Assembly: GCA_028279275.1 (NCBI GenBank)
Contig: JANQOB010000002.1
Location: forward strand, 186,001 to 250,000
Direction: 5' to 3'
Source of the DNA: Gammaproteobacteria bacterium
GTDB lineage: Bacteria; Pseudomonadota; Gammaproteobacteria; UBA4575
Length of the DNA stretch: 64,000 nucleotides
Part shown: one piece after another, positions 17,055-26,194 of the stretch
Position numbering within the stretch: the stretch's first letter is position 1
Layout: every line of letters starts with the position of its first letter
The notes under the pieces: model-generated
Seen by the model: the letters and a program-made list of their open reading frames with translations, nothing else
What the model was told of the DNA's origin: nothing
Database searches by the model: none
Position numbers and translations under genes: made by a program

Positions 17055-17735
17055 TTATTGGCCTTTTAATAGCCAATTGGCGTATTTGTGAAGTTCTTTT
17101 ACAGATGCATCATTTTGTTTACCCGTTAATGGAGTAAGAATGTTGCTAAGCTCTTGTTGACGTGGAATTGATAAGAATTCATTTCGTTCAGCGAAATCTA
17201 AAATGGAACGCTGTTCAGTAATAGTTAATGGTAGAGGTAATGGTATTGGTTCTGCTGATGGAACATTAATTTCTGAATTTTTGTTATCTCGATAAACAAC
17301 AACCGTACCAGCGGCAAGATCACCAAGTCGTTTAAAGTCACGGTTGATAAACATGGAGAGTAGTCCTAATGCATATGCAAAAGGTAAAAAATCAGCTACA
17401 CGTAATAAATTTCTCAACATCGAACTTTGCCAATTCACAGGTGTACCGTCATCATGGCATACATATAAATTGAGGATTTTTTTGCCAGGAGTGGCGCCTT
17501 GGTAAAGCTCGAAAAGAACAGGGTAGAACCATTCGACAATGAAAATGGTTAATAATATTAACCCCCAGCCGATAGTCCCCAACCAGATCAATATAAAATA
17601 TGCAGCAACCTGGATGGTTGAACGAATAATGAAATCGATTAACCAAGCATTGATGCGAATAATCGGTCCCGCTAGGCGTAATTCGAGATCAACTCCTTCC
17701 GGTACTTCAAATTTACGAATCGTGTCTAACATCAA
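17055..17735 (-). CDS. RDD family membrane protein
   Basis: This 226-residue protein has an RDD-family membrane domain. The motif order is AWLIDFIIRSTIQVA (the Arg-Asp-like part), LFELYQGATPGKKILNLYVCH and DFKRLGDLAAGTVVVYRD, after which a soluble C-terminal tail of about 65 residues begins. It probably has three or four membrane segments. It is the first gene of the six-gene operon (RDD, SpoIIM-like, DUF4129, DUF4350, MoxR, DUF58). The 414-base region upstream is the only likely place for the operon promoter. The individual role of RDD proteins is not established. Confidence 0.88.
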   Translation of the reverse strand: MMLDTIRKFEVPEGVDLELRLAGPIIRINAWLIDFIIRSTIQVAAYFILIWLGTIGWGLILLTIFIVEWFYPVLFELYQGATPGKKILNLYVCHDDGTPVNWQSSMLRNLLRVADFLPFAYALGLLSMFINRDFKRLGDLAAGTVVVYRDNKNSEINVPSAEPIPLPLPLTITEQRSILDFAERNEFLSIPRQQELSNILTPLTGKQNDASVKELHKYANWLLKGQ

Positions 17736-18149
17736 GGTAAAATATTAATTCTTCAGTAGATGGCATGCAGAAGTCATTGATAAATATGTCAATATTTCCT
17801 ATGAGATTTTACTTATCAAGGCCGTCTCTTCAGCCCGTAAAGCCATGGAATTACTCATTAATGAGTCAGACGGCATAAATGTATATCGGCGATTGGCGAA
17901 TGGCCAGTAATAGATTTTAATCTTTTGATCTTAGGTCTTGGTTAAGCTAACGTTGAGGGTCTGTGAGAAAATGCTGGATATAGGCATTCAAGCCCAGTCA
18001 GATAACATAAACGTGTCCTGGAATTCTTATTTAAAGTATATCTCTATATGATTAGCAAGCTTACAAAACTAGCAAATAGTGGATACTGAAAATAGCCGCA
18101 ATTAAACATATATATACGAAATAGTATTTATATCAATCAGGAGAAGATA
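17736..18149. other. Intergenic region with palindrome and inverted repeat, 414 bases
   Basis: This spacer separates the minus-strand RDD operon from the plus-strand gene at 18150. It has a perfect 14-base palindrome, ACTCATTAATGAGT (17853-17866), inside a 7-base inverted repeat, GCCGTCT (17821-17827) and AGACGGC (17868-17874). An open frame runs from 17749 to 17910 with protein-like composition but no usable start codon until its middle, so I do not call it a gene. The operon promoter probably lies near 17740-17780. Confidence 0.4.
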
Positions 18150-18536
18150 ATGTTTAACCCGCTTACTATTCCGTTCGGATGCGTGATGTTATACAACGTT
18201 GTAAAGCTAAAAGATAATGTTTCTGAAGAAGATGTTCAGCTTGCTTTGGGTGAATTGTGTAATGTTGTAAAAAATAAATATGGTGATGACAAAGGCGGTT
18301 TTATTGGCGGTCAGGTATATAAGTTTTCAGGATTTGTTTCTGACGAGGGTTCCATTGCATCTAAAAAACAAACAGAAGATCATATTGCAATCATTACCTA
18401 TTGGCAGTCATTTGAGCAGCATGAACAGTCCCATGCAGATAGTGTTTTCAAAGAAAAGTTTGAAGCACTAGGTGATTATGCAAGTGAAACCTATGAAATT
18501 GGTTATGAAATGCTATGGCAGGGTGAGCCAGAATAG
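18150..18536 (+). CDS. Small dimeric alpha-beta barrel-like protein, function unknown
   Basis: This 128-residue protein has an excellent ribosome-binding site (AGGAGA). The pattern is consistent with an ABM-like ferredoxin-fold monomer: a first strand (VMLYNVVKL), a helix, a strand, then ITYWQSFEQHEQSHADSVFKEKFEAL and a last strand. The tryptophan-then-helix motif (YWQSFEQHEQSH) is common in antibiotic-biosynthesis-monooxygenase-type domains. I assign no substrate. It has no membrane segment or signal peptide. It converges on the NYN gene at 18560. The cysteine at residue 11 (FGCVMLY) may be exposed. Confidence 0.7.
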   Translation: MFNPLTIPFGCVMLYNVVKLKDNVSEEDVQLALGELCNVVKNKYGDDKGGFIGGQVYKFSGFVSDEGSIASKKQTEDHIAIITYWQSFEQHEQSHADSVFKEKFEALGDYASETYEIGYEMLWQGEPE

Positions 18537-18559
18537 AGCATTTGTCAGTATTTAGTGCT

Positions 18560-19105
18560 TCAATGTGATTTAGAGGTAGATTTTTTCTTTTTAGGAGACT
18601 TACGTTTATTACGTTTTGGCCCTAAAGTAAACCAGTATTCTTTAGTGAGAGCATGAAAATAATCTGCCTCGTCAGTTAACAATTTAGATGTGGTACTTTG
18701 AACCGCTGCTATTTCAACTCGTACACCTTCGCCTTTAAGATGCCTTACAAGTTCTATATAGTCAGAGTCGCCAGACATAATAATAATAGTGTCAACTTTG
18801 CTGGCCACTTGCGTTGCTTTAATTGAAAGAGGAATATCGGCACTTTTATGGCAGGGGCGAACAGAGCCATGGTAAAACTCATGTAAGCGTTCTTGGAGTT
18901 TTTGGGAGATCTGTTTGCCTTCGCGAAAATATATTAAGCGGCTTAGGCCTCTATTATCTAATAGTTTAGGGATGAGGGTATCGAAATTCAGCATGGAGTT
19001 TTCATCACCTGTCTCAGTATGAATACTGCGCTCTATATTGTTGCCGTCTATTAATATTGCGACTGATTGACTAATCAGCACGCCTTCTTTTTGTGTAGAT
19101 GCCAT
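18560..19105 (-). CDS. NYN domain protein (LabA/DUF88-like)
   Basis: This 181-residue protein has the NYN (PIN-like nuclease) pattern. Acidic residues occur in VAILIDGNNIE (start of the fold), in the KSADIPLSIKAT segment and in IIIMSGDSDYIELVRHLKGEGVRVEI, the usual metal-binding sites. A basic tail rich in lysine and serine (KRNKRKSPKKKKSTSKSH) may bind RNA. NYN proteins are presumed RNA-processing nucleases, and bacterial members are often called LabA-like. The gene stands alone, converging on the gene at 18150 and divergent from the GH13 gene at 19204. Confidence 0.88.
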   Translation of the reverse strand: MASTQKEGVLISQSVAILIDGNNIERSIHTETGDENSMLNFDTLIPKLLDNRGLSRLIYFREGKQISQKLQERLHEFYHGSVRPCHKSADIPLSIKATQVASKVDTIIIMSGDSDYIELVRHLKGEGVRVEIAAVQSTTSKLLTDEADYFHALTKEYWFTLGPKRNKRKSPKKKKSTSKSH

Positions 19106-19203
19106 AAATGTATTCTAGCGCTTATTATGAGAGGGTTACAAACTGAGTGCTTAAAATGATTTGCAAATAATTTTGCATATAATTATGAAAGTTCAATGAA
19201 GAT

Positions 19204-20949
19204 ATGGATGTTTTACGTTTAACTAATCAAGAATTTAATAATAGGCTACATTCGCATATTAGAAAAATCTATGGTGAAGAAGCTGCTTTACAAGTTGTTG
19301 AGAAAATCTTAAACATTTTTTCCGACTTACAGCCTATTAAAGAGCATGATGCAAACTTAGAAACTTGGGACCAAAGTGATATTTATCTGATCACTTATGG
19401 AAATTCAATACTCTCAGGTTCTGATAAGCCTTTGGAGGTTTTGCATCAATTTCTCATAAAATACTTGAAAGGTATTGTCAGCACGGTTCATATATTACCT
19501 TTTTTCCCTTATAGCTCAGACGATGGATTTGCAGTAATTGACTATAATCAAGTCAATTCAGAGTTGGGAGATTGGAATGATATTAAAAATATTTCACAAC
19601 AATTTAACTTGATGGTTGATTTAGTCATAAATCATATCTCGTCTGAAAGTAAATGGTTTAAACAGTTTTTAAATAGTGAGAAACCAGGTTGTGGTTATTT
19701 TGTTACTGCAGATGAAAAAGATGACTTATCCATGGTGGTACGTCCACGTTCGAGCAACTTACTGCAAGCTGTAGAAACAAAAAATGGAGTCAAAAATGTT
19801 TGGTGTACTTTCAGCCATGATCAAGTTGATTTAAATTTTTCAAATCCTGATGTATTGATCGAGTTTATAAAAATTCTTAGTTTCTATATGCGTCAAGGTA
19901 TACGCGTTATACGTTTAGATGCGATTGCATTTTTATGGAAACAAATAGGTACAAACTGTATAAATCTTACAGAAACTCATGAGATAGTAAAAGTATTTCG
20001 ATTAATTGTAGAGCGTTATTTCCCAAGGGCTTTATTTGTTACAGAAACTAATATTCCCAATATTGAAAATTTAAAATACTTTGGTAATTCGAATGAAGCG
20101 CACATCATTTATAACTTCAGTTTGCCTCCATTATTGTTGCATGCAATGTGGGCAAGCACTTCTGAGCATTTAGTACGTTGGTCAATGAGCTTGCCACCCG
20201 CACCTACGAACTGTACTTATTTGAACTTTACGGCATCCCATGATGGGATTGGTCTGCGTCCTGTGGAAGGGATTCTGTCTGATGATATGACTGATGCATT
20301 AGTTACGGGTATGCAAACGTTTGGAGGCCAGGTAACAACTAGAGCTATTACTGATGCAGGTGAGCGACCATATGAGATAAATATTACTTGGATGGACGCA
20401 ATGAAGGGAACTATAGATGGTGAAGACAATTATCAACTAGAAAGATTTTTATGTTCACAGACCATCATGCTGGGTTTAGAGGGAATTCCAGCGTTTTATA
20501 TTCATAGTTTACTAGCCGGTGAAAATGATTATGAGAGTTTTGCGGCCACGAATCACAAGCGTGCGATCAATAGAGGTCAGTGGGATTTTGATGAAGTGAA
20601 TCAAATGCTCAGTGACTATACCTCTAAGTCTTGTAAAATTTTTCATGATTTAAAACGATTGATTTCGATTCGATCCAAACAAGCAGCATTTCATCCAAAT
20701 GCTACTCAATTTACATTGCATCTTGGGGCATCTTTATTTGGTTTTTGGCGCCAAAGTATGGATCGTGAACAAAGTATTTTTGCTATTCACAATGTCACTA
20801 ATATAGAGCAGCCACTATCATTATCTAACATAAATCTTATTTGTACAGATGCTTGGGTGGATTTAATTGCCTGGGATACAGTTGATTTATCAACTGAAAT
20901 GATTACTTTGCAACCCTACCAATGTTTATGGATTACTAATAAAAGCTAA
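19204..20949 (+). CDS. GH13_18 phosphorylase, probably glucosylglycerate phosphorylase
   Basis: This 581-residue protein belongs to the sucrose phosphorylase subfamily of GH13. Catalytic residues appear in place: nucleophile Asp239 (VIRLDAIAFLWK), acid/base Glu281 (LFVTETNIPN) and transition-state Asp347 (ASHDGIGLRPVEGIL). The subfamily contains sucrose, sucrose-6-phosphate, glucosylglycerol and glucosylglycerate phosphorylases. I prefer the last because the facing gene is a glucosyl-3-phosphoglycerate synthase-like GT81 and the next is its phosphatase. It would split glucosylglycerate with phosphate into glucose 1-phosphate and glycerate, recycling a stored osmolyte. Its stop overlaps that of the synthase gene. 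The specificity call is from context. Confidence 0.87.
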   Translation: MDVLRLTNQEFNNRLHSHIRKIYGEEAALQVVEKILNIFSDLQPIKEHDANLETWDQSDIYLITYGNSILSGSDKPLEVLHQFLIKYLKGIVSTVHILPFFPYSSDDGFAVIDYNQVNSELGDWNDIKNISQQFNLMVDLVINHISSESKWFKQFLNSEKPGCGYFVTADEKDDLSMVVRPRSSNLLQAVETKNGVKNVWCTFSHDQVDLNFSNPDVLIEFIKILSFYMRQGIRVIRLDAIAFLWKQIGTNCINLTETHEIVKVFRLIVERYFPRALFVTETNIPNIENLKYFGNSNEAHIIYNFSLPPLLLHAMWASTSEHLVRWSMSLPPAPTNCTYLNFTASHDGIGLRPVEGILSDDMTDALVTGMQTFGGQVTTRAITDAGERPYEINITWMDAMKGTIDGEDNYQLERFLCSQTIMLGLEGIPAFYIHSLLAGENDYESFAATNHKRAINRGQWDFDEVNQMLSDYTSKSCKIFHDLKRLISIRSKQAAFHPNATQFTLHLGASLFGFWRQSMDREQSIFAIHNVTNIEQPLSLSNINLICTDAWVDLIAWDTVDLSTEMITLQPYQCLWITNKS

Positions 20950-22157
20950 GAATTATCTTCAGACACCGCTTTGTGTAAATTTGAAAATATATCTGGAATT
21001 GCACTTGCAACACGCGACCATGTAGGCATAAAAGGCGTTTCCATTGGGTTAAATAAAAATTTATCGCCAGCATCCATAATATTTTGTGCAAATAGCTCAA
21101 CCGTACTCTCTTCTTTGTGCCGATCTACTGTTAACTCATTCATAGCTGCATCATTTGAATAGTTATCAATTAGATCTAAGGCGCGTCGATAGTACGCAGC
21201 TTTGATTGTACGAAACTGTTCAGGTGTATGTGTAATGCCATGTGTGGCCAGCTTTCGATAAATTATTTTAGAAATATCTATACTCATTTTAGAAAGCCCC
21301 GCATTGGGATTGTTTTCTGAAAGACTCTGATGTTTATGATCGTAACAATCAGCGATATCAACTTGGCAAATGCGTTGATTTGAATACCTGCGGTACATTT
21401 CAGAAAGAATTCCAATTTCTAACCCCCAATCACTTGGAATACGCAAGGAATTTACTACACCCGCACGCATTGAAAATTCACCCGCTAAGACATAACGGAA
21501 GCTACCCAAAAAGTCTAAATAATCATGTGGTCCAACGGATTGTTTCAGTGCAGTAAGCAGCGGTGATACTAATAAGCGGGATACTCGACCCGAAAAATTA
21601 TTTTCATGTGCGCGATAGTAATACCCTTTACAGAAAACATAATCAAAAGTTGGGTGATTTACTGAATACAATAGTTTTGCAGGGATGCTCCGTTTGTAAG
21701 TCAATACATCACAGTCATGCAGTGCAACAGCTTTAGATTTACCTGAAGCAAGAAAATAGCCAAGGCAATACCAAACATTTCGACCTTTTCCTGATTGATC
21801 AGGCGCTAAACTATGTTCATTGATATCTTGGTCAATTTTTCTAAGCTTTGGTCCATCATTCCACAAAATTACGTGATGCTGAGGAAGTTTGTTGAAGAAT
21901 TCACGGGCGTGGTCAAATTCTTCTTTGTTTGCAGCATCTAAGCCAATGATAATTTCAGATATGTAAGAAGCTTTAGTAAGTTCTTCAATGATGTTACTAA
22001 GTGCTGGGCCATGAAGTTCAGAATACAAACAAGGCAAGATTAGTGACATTGGGCGTGACTCGCTCCATTGCATTAATTCTTTTTCTATAGACTCTGTGCT
22101 GCGATCAGTTAAGTTATGTAACGTTGCAATCACGCCGTTTTGAAAAAAATCAGTCAC
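20946..22157 (-). CDS. gpgS: Glucosyl-3-phosphoglycerate synthase-like glycosyltransferase (GT81)
   Basis: This 403-residue glycosyltransferase has the GpgS layout: LPCLYSELHGPALSNIIEEL, nucleotide-binding GKGRNVWY (123-130), the metal-binding D-C-D (148-150) in ALHDCDVLTY, and the acceptor region DWGLEIGILSEMYRR with the H-containing DCYDHKHQSL. It should transfer glucose from a nucleotide sugar to 3-phosphoglycerate in the cytoplasm, the first step of glucosylglycerate synthesis. The gene's stop overlaps the phosphorylase gene on the opposite strand by 4 bases, and its own start overlaps the phosphatase gene, 4 bases. A mannosyl donor cannot be excluded from sequence. Confidence 0.85.
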   Translation of the reverse strand: MTDFFQNGVIATLHNLTDRSTESIEKELMQWSESRPMSLILPCLYSELHGPALSNIIEELTKASYISEIIIGLDAANKEEFDHAREFFNKLPQHHVILWNDGPKLRKIDQDINEHSLAPDQSGKGRNVWYCLGYFLASGKSKAVALHDCDVLTYKRSIPAKLLYSVNHPTFDYVFCKGYYYRAHENNFSGRVSRLLVSPLLTALKQSVGPHDYLDFLGSFRYVLAGEFSMRAGVVNSLRIPSDWGLEIGILSEMYRRYSNQRICQVDIADCYDHKHQSLSENNPNAGLSKMSIDISKIIYRKLATHGITHTPEQFRTIKAAYYRRALDLIDNYSNDAAMNELTVDRHKEESTVELFAQNIMDAGDKFLFNPMETPFMPTWSRVASAIPDIFSNLHKAVSEDNS

Positions 22158-22963
22158 TTTAATAACTCCTGAAGTAATTCAAGTAATGCATCATTCCAGC
22201 CTTGGGGGCCAGAATGTTTGGCAGTCTGAAGGGTAGCATGATTATTGATGCACATTTTTGGTGCGTGCGGATTAGGAATGATGATGCCGTAGGTGGCATT
22301 TTCTAGCATTTTTAAATCATTAGGGCTGTCACCTAAAGCAATAGATGTAATTTGATTATTGTAGTAGCTGGAAAATTGTTCAATTAATAATGACATTGTT
22401 GTAGCTTTATCGTGATTACCCATTACATGATGAAAGCGTCCACCGCTGACTAAGGTTAAATTATATTGAGCTAGTTGCTCGCTAAATGCCTGAAGCTTGG
22501 AATCATCATCCAACCATAAGAGCGGTTCAGTGCTATCACGCTGATTTGCGTATATAGCCTGTTGTTTTGTGAGACCTGTATGCTTTATCAGTTCTTCGAG
22601 ACTCATTTGTTTAAAACTTTTAAAGTTGTATGAGTCTTCAAATTTTTTCAAAACTTGGTTAATTTCATCGCGTGGAGTGCCGATGATCGTTTTACGATAT
22701 TGCTTTTTGTTTTGACTGCTTTTGGAAAAAAAATCTATTGGCGTTGAAATAAGACCACCGTTTTCAGCAATGAATGGGTAAAAAAATTCAGTTTGAATAC
22801 AAAGTTCTTCAATTTCTATTGCGGTTTTACTGCTGGTATACACTAAAGGTATTTGATTTTTGCGTAGATAATCGAAGCAAGGTTCTGCAGCAGCATAACT
22901 ATAGCTATCGTGATCAAGCAGGGTGCCATCTAAGTCTGTAAAAATGACAATATTTGTATTCAT
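22154..22963 (-). CDS. Mannosyl/glucosyl-3-phosphoglycerate phosphatase-like HAD enzyme
   Basis: This 269-residue HAD phosphatase is of the MPGP type. Motif I is FTDLDGTLLD (Asp10 and Asp12), motif II is VYTSSKTAIEIE, the cap includes an ENGG loop (FIAENGGLIS), and motif IV is IALGDSPNDLKMLENA. MPGP-family enzymes remove the phosphate from mannosyl- or glucosyl-3-phosphoglycerate. The gene overlaps the GpgS-like gene by 4 bases in the same direction, which supports its role as the second step of glucosylglycerate synthesis. It is preceded by a second HAD gene 10 bases upstream. Confidence 0.87.
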   Translation of the reverse strand: MNTNIVIFTDLDGTLLDHDSYSYAAAEPCFDYLRKNQIPLVYTSSKTAIEIEELCIQTEFFYPFIAENGGLISTPIDFFSKSSQNKKQYRKTIIGTPRDEINQVLKKFEDSYNFKSFKQMSLEELIKHTGLTKQQAIYANQRDSTEPLLWLDDDSKLQAFSEQLAQYNLTLVSGGRFHHVMGNHDKATTMSLLIEQFSSYYNNQITSIALGDSPNDLKMLENATYGIIIPNPHAPKMCINNHATLQTAKHSGPQGWNDALLELLQELLK

Positions 22964-22973
22964 TAAAAAATAA

Positions 22974-23795
22974 TTAAGTACTTATGATGCTACTGCTGTC
23001 TAAGTATTTTTTTGCAAAGCCGAGCAGTTCAAGGCTGTTGTTAACGATACAATCTGGCTGATGAGGATGTTTCGTAGTTCCCGGGAAAATTTTATCTATC
23101 CATGCCTGATCCCATCCTGCGCCATTATAAAAAATTGCAGTAACACCGGCTTCTCTGGCAGAGATCACATCAGTCGTGCTGTCGCCTACATACCAGGCAT
23201 GACTTCCAGGCTCAATATTTAGCTGTTCCAATACTTTAAGAATTAAATCAGGATGTGGTTTGCGATGTTCGACATCATCGCCGCAAACCACAGAATCAAA
23301 AAAATGTGTCCAGTCATGACCGTCTACACATGTGATTTCATGATCCATAAATTCACGTTTTCGATTTGTCAGCACCGCTAATATGATTCCCATTGCCTTC
23401 AGATCGTGTAGAACATGTTCAAATCGCGGTTCAAAGGCCGTTACGTGACCAAAATGATTTCGATATGCGAAGTCGAAAGCTTTATGTGCAGCTTTTTTTG
23501 CCTCTTTATTATCTCCAAAAAGTACTTCGAATATATCTGTTCTTGATATTTTTCTTGCTTCTTTGATTTTAGGATGTAATTTACGATTGTCTTTTATATA
23601 TTGAACTAATTTAGCATCATCTATTGTTTTGCTCTTTTCAATCGGAATAATTTTTTCAACTAAACCTAAATCTTCAAGTTTAGGCAAAACGTCATCTATT
23701 GCTAGATACATTGCATCATGTGTATCAACAAGGGTAGCGTGCCAATCAAAAATAATCGTTTTAGGCGCTGCGTAAGGTACGTCTAAGATACTCAT
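22974..23795 (-). CDS. HAD-superfamily hydrolase with altered first motif (DWHAT)
   Basis: This 273-residue HAD protein resembles the phosphoglycolate phosphatase type: motif II LAVLTNRKREFMD, motif III lysine in HRKPHPDLI and motif IV YVGDSTTDVISAREAG. Motif I reads IFDWHATLVDT, so the nucleophile Asp17 is present but the residue two positions later, normally the general acid Asp, is His19. That resembles the variation seen in phosphonatases, where this position is not Asp. A long cap insert with many lysines follows. It is the first gene of the GpgP-GpgS group. Its substrate is unknown and may not be a simple phosphate ester. Confidence 0.83.
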   Translation of the reverse strand: MSILDVPYAAPKTIIFDWHATLVDTHDAMYLAIDDVLPKLEDLGLVEKIIPIEKSKTIDDAKLVQYIKDNRKLHPKIKEARKISRTDIFEVLFGDNKEAKKAAHKAFDFAYRNHFGHVTAFEPRFEHVLHDLKAMGIILAVLTNRKREFMDHEITCVDGHDWTHFFDSVVCGDDVEHRKPHPDLILKVLEQLNIEPGSHAWYVGDSTTDVISAREAGVTAIFYNGAGWDQAWIDKIFPGTTKHPHQPDCIVNNSLELLGFAKKYLDSSSIIST

Positions 23796-23930
23796 TTAGT
23801 TTTGTAAATTTGTTTTTAAAATTGACGTATTAAAACACTCAAGTAATACACTTAGATGAAATATTTTCATCAAAAGGCTAATTGAAAATAATCGATAAGC
23901 ATTCTCGGCCGAGAATGCTCAATGTGCAAG

Positions 23931-24506
23931 CTACCAGCTACGTGGTCTGCCAATATCTATGTGGATAAAGTTACTTTGTGCATAATAGCCCACTCCACCT
24001 GCATCTAGCGATATAGCTGCATCGCGTAAATGTTTCAGGCTTATATCTGGGAGCCGTATGTCAATAGCTTTTCCTTGCATATGAAGGCTACGTTTGGCTA
24101 CACCACTACCTTGTTTTCGCAATTTTTCGTTGGTTTTTGGAGATCGATAAGCCGAAATTACATGATACGGACTGTTAGAGCTAGTTGTCTGATGCAGTAC
24201 ATATAATAAATCTAATAAGCTTGAATCCATTGTGTACTGCTCGTCTGCACGATGATCTCTAAGCACATAGTTAATATCGTTTAATGCTCTTGAATCATAT
24301 TTGCCATTGGCCCAATAGCAACTTTGTAGTGTTTCGCCTGTATGCAAGTTAATAAATTCTAATGTTCTTTCTGGAGAAAGATCCGATTTCGAATGAGCAT
24401 AATGAGAAAAGCCACTTGTAAGTGCTAATGCTGTGGCAGAAGAACGTTTTAAAAATTTACGGCGCGTAAGGCTGTATGAATGTATAAATTCGTGCGTGTG
24501 ACCCAC
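23931..24506 (-). CDS. YcbK-like murein endopeptidase (DUF882) with Tat signal
   Basis: This 191-residue protein starts with a twin-arginine signal (TRRKFLKRSS at about 14-23, then a hydrophobic stretch). The mature domain is DUF882/peptidase M15-like: YHVISAYRSPKTNEKLRK, the zinc-binding HMQGKAIDIRLP and the final FIHIDIG. E. coli YcbK (MepK) is a zinc endopeptidase acting on murein crosslinks, including those made by L,D-transpeptidases. The gene lies 26 bases after an L,D-transpeptidase gene in the same direction, a pairing that fits that function. Confidence 0.92.
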   Translation of the reverse strand: MGHTHEFIHSYSLTRRKFLKRSSATALALTSGFSHYAHSKSDLSPERTLEFINLHTGETLQSCYWANGKYDSRALNDINYVLRDHRADEQYTMDSSLLDLLYVLHQTTSSNSPYHVISAYRSPKTNEKLRKQGSGVAKRSLHMQGKAIDIRLPDISLKHLRDAAISLDAGGVGYYAQSNFIHIDIGRPRSW

Positions 24507-24532
24507 GAAAAACCCTTGTAAGTATGCAAAAT

Positions 24533-26194
24533 TTATTCAGATGCATTATACAAGTTGTTAGCTAAATGGCTATCTTGTTTGTAGATGTCTGGTCGAAAAT
24601 TAAGGATACCCTGATTGTCTACCCAGGCAGTTAAATAGGTAATATGAATTGGAATCGCTTTATCTAGTTTAAAGACTTTAGTTTTTTTGCGGTTAGAAAA
24701 GTAATTTAGATCATCTTTTGTCCAAGTCTCACTATTTGATAATAATACTTCCGCAAATTTTATTGGGTTTTCAACACGCACACATCCATGACTAAAGGCT
24801 CGTGAGTTGCGAGAAAATAATCTGCGTGTAGGGGTGTCATGCAAGTAAACTTTGTGGTTATTCGGGAATATAAATTTAATTTGACCTAAAGCGTTTTTCT
24901 TTCCAGGATTTTGCCGGATACGCAAAGGGGCGGTGCTAACGTCAATGCTATTCCAATCAATCGTCTCAGGATCAAGGAAATAGTTTTTACTATTCACACG
25001 AGAAATAACTCTCATATTATTTTTTTCTAAATATTCGGGGTCTTCTAATTGTTTTGGGATAATCTCATCTCTAGTGATTGATTTGGGAATATTCCAATAA
25101 GGATTTAATACAAATTCAGAAATTTCTGATGATAGTACTGGAGTCTTATTTTTCTTCTTGCCAACAATTACACGCGTTTCATAAACTATTTCACCTTTCT
25201 CTATTACATATAGCTTGTACTCAGGAACATTTACTAAAATATAACGCTCATCTTGTAACTCTGATAATTTTCTGGCTCTATTAAGATTGAGTTCAATTTG
25301 GCTAGCGCGAGTCTGTGATGATTTGTTTATCTCACGAACGGTTCTCTTACCTAAAATCCCGTCCACTTTCAAGCCATGACGATATTGAAAGTCGCTAATC
25401 GCTAGAGCTAATTTTTCATCAAACAAGTCATTATAAAAATCTCTATGTTTATAATCACCGAACTCATACAGACGTTTTCGGACTTTGATGATTTCATATG
25501 AAACATCGCCGATAGTAAGTGACTTTTTTTGTAAGATAATTGGTTCAAAATCATCACTTAACGAACGATATTTCTCTAATGCTTTGAGTAGCCTTGTGTA
25601 AGGATTTTTATCAATTTGAAAGTTTTTTTGTGTAACATCAAATTCATTTTTTTGGGTGTTTTCGTTAAATGCTTTTGATAAAAATTCTTCGTTGTCAAAC
25701 AAACTGAAATTATTTTGCAAAGTTTGACTATTGTTGAATTTTTCATTTGTAATGTGGCTGGCAAGCTTAAGATATGCATGCGTAAAAGTTACATCTGATT
25801 TGCTAATAATGACCGGATCTGATTGAGTGATTTCCAGAAAATACTTGAGCACATCAAAATCATAATCAGCAGGGTTTAGGCCTAATTTGCGTGAATTTAG
25901 AATAGCACGATACAAATTATGTGCACTTTTATTGTATTGTAATCCATCGCTCCAGATTAAATGATATTCTCTGGATTCGTAGAGTTTTGAAACTTCACTG
26001 ATCAAAGGTAATGAAGAATTCTTTAGAACAGATTTAATGTTTATGGTGAGGTCGTTTTCGGCAATACTTTCAGATTGGATAAGATTACTTGCAGTTACAT
26101 TTTGGCAAAATAAAATAGAAGTCAGCAATACAAAGATGTATGCGATATTACATTTACAGAAATTAAATCCATTCAATGCTTTTTTGATAAGCAT
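24533..26194 (-). CDS. Periplasmic L,D-transpeptidase (YcbB/LdtD-like)
   Basis: This protein of about 553 residues has an N-terminal signal or anchor (IAYIFVLLTSILFCQNVTAS), a large scaffold region, a peptidoglycan-binding domain (LALAISDFQYRHGLKVDGI) and a YkuD catalytic domain ending in the catalytic SHGCVRVENP. It makes 3-3 crosslinks in murein. I set the start at ATG 26194, with AAGGAGAG upstream; a GTG at 26221 would extend it by nine residues but leaves that ribosome-binding site inside the gene. It is upstream of and cotranscribed with the YcbK-like endopeptidase gene. The family usually has about 600 residues. Confidence 0.92.
   Translation of the reverse strand: MLIKKALNGFNFCKCNIAYIFVLLTSILFCQNVTASNLIQSESIAENDLTINIKSVLKNSSLPLISEVSKLYESREYHLIWSDGLQYNKSAHNLYRAILNSRKLGLNPADYDFDVLKYFLEITQSDPVIISKSDVTFTHAYLKLASHITNEKFNNSQTLQNNFSLFDNEEFLSKAFNENTQKNEFDVTQKNFQIDKNPYTRLLKALEKYRSLSDDFEPIILQKKSLTIGDVSYEIIKVRKRLYEFGDYKHRDFYNDLFDEKLALAISDFQYRHGLKVDGILGKRTVREINKSSQTRASQIELNLNRARKLSELQDERYILVNVPEYKLYVIEKGEIVYETRVIVGKKKNKTPVLSSEISEFVLNPYWNIPKSITRDEIIPKQLEDPEYLEKNNMRVISRVNSKNYFLDPETIDWNSIDVSTAPLRIRQNPGKKNALGQIKFIFPNNHKVYLHDTPTRRLFSRNSRAFSHGCVRVENPIKFAEVLLSNSETWTKDDLNYFSNRKKTKVFKLDKAIPIHITYLTAWVDNQGILNFRPDIYKQDSHLANNLYNASE

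Noticed and set aside
17749..17910. Open frame with protein-like composition
   Set aside because: No start codon until its middle; kept only as an observation, not a gene.
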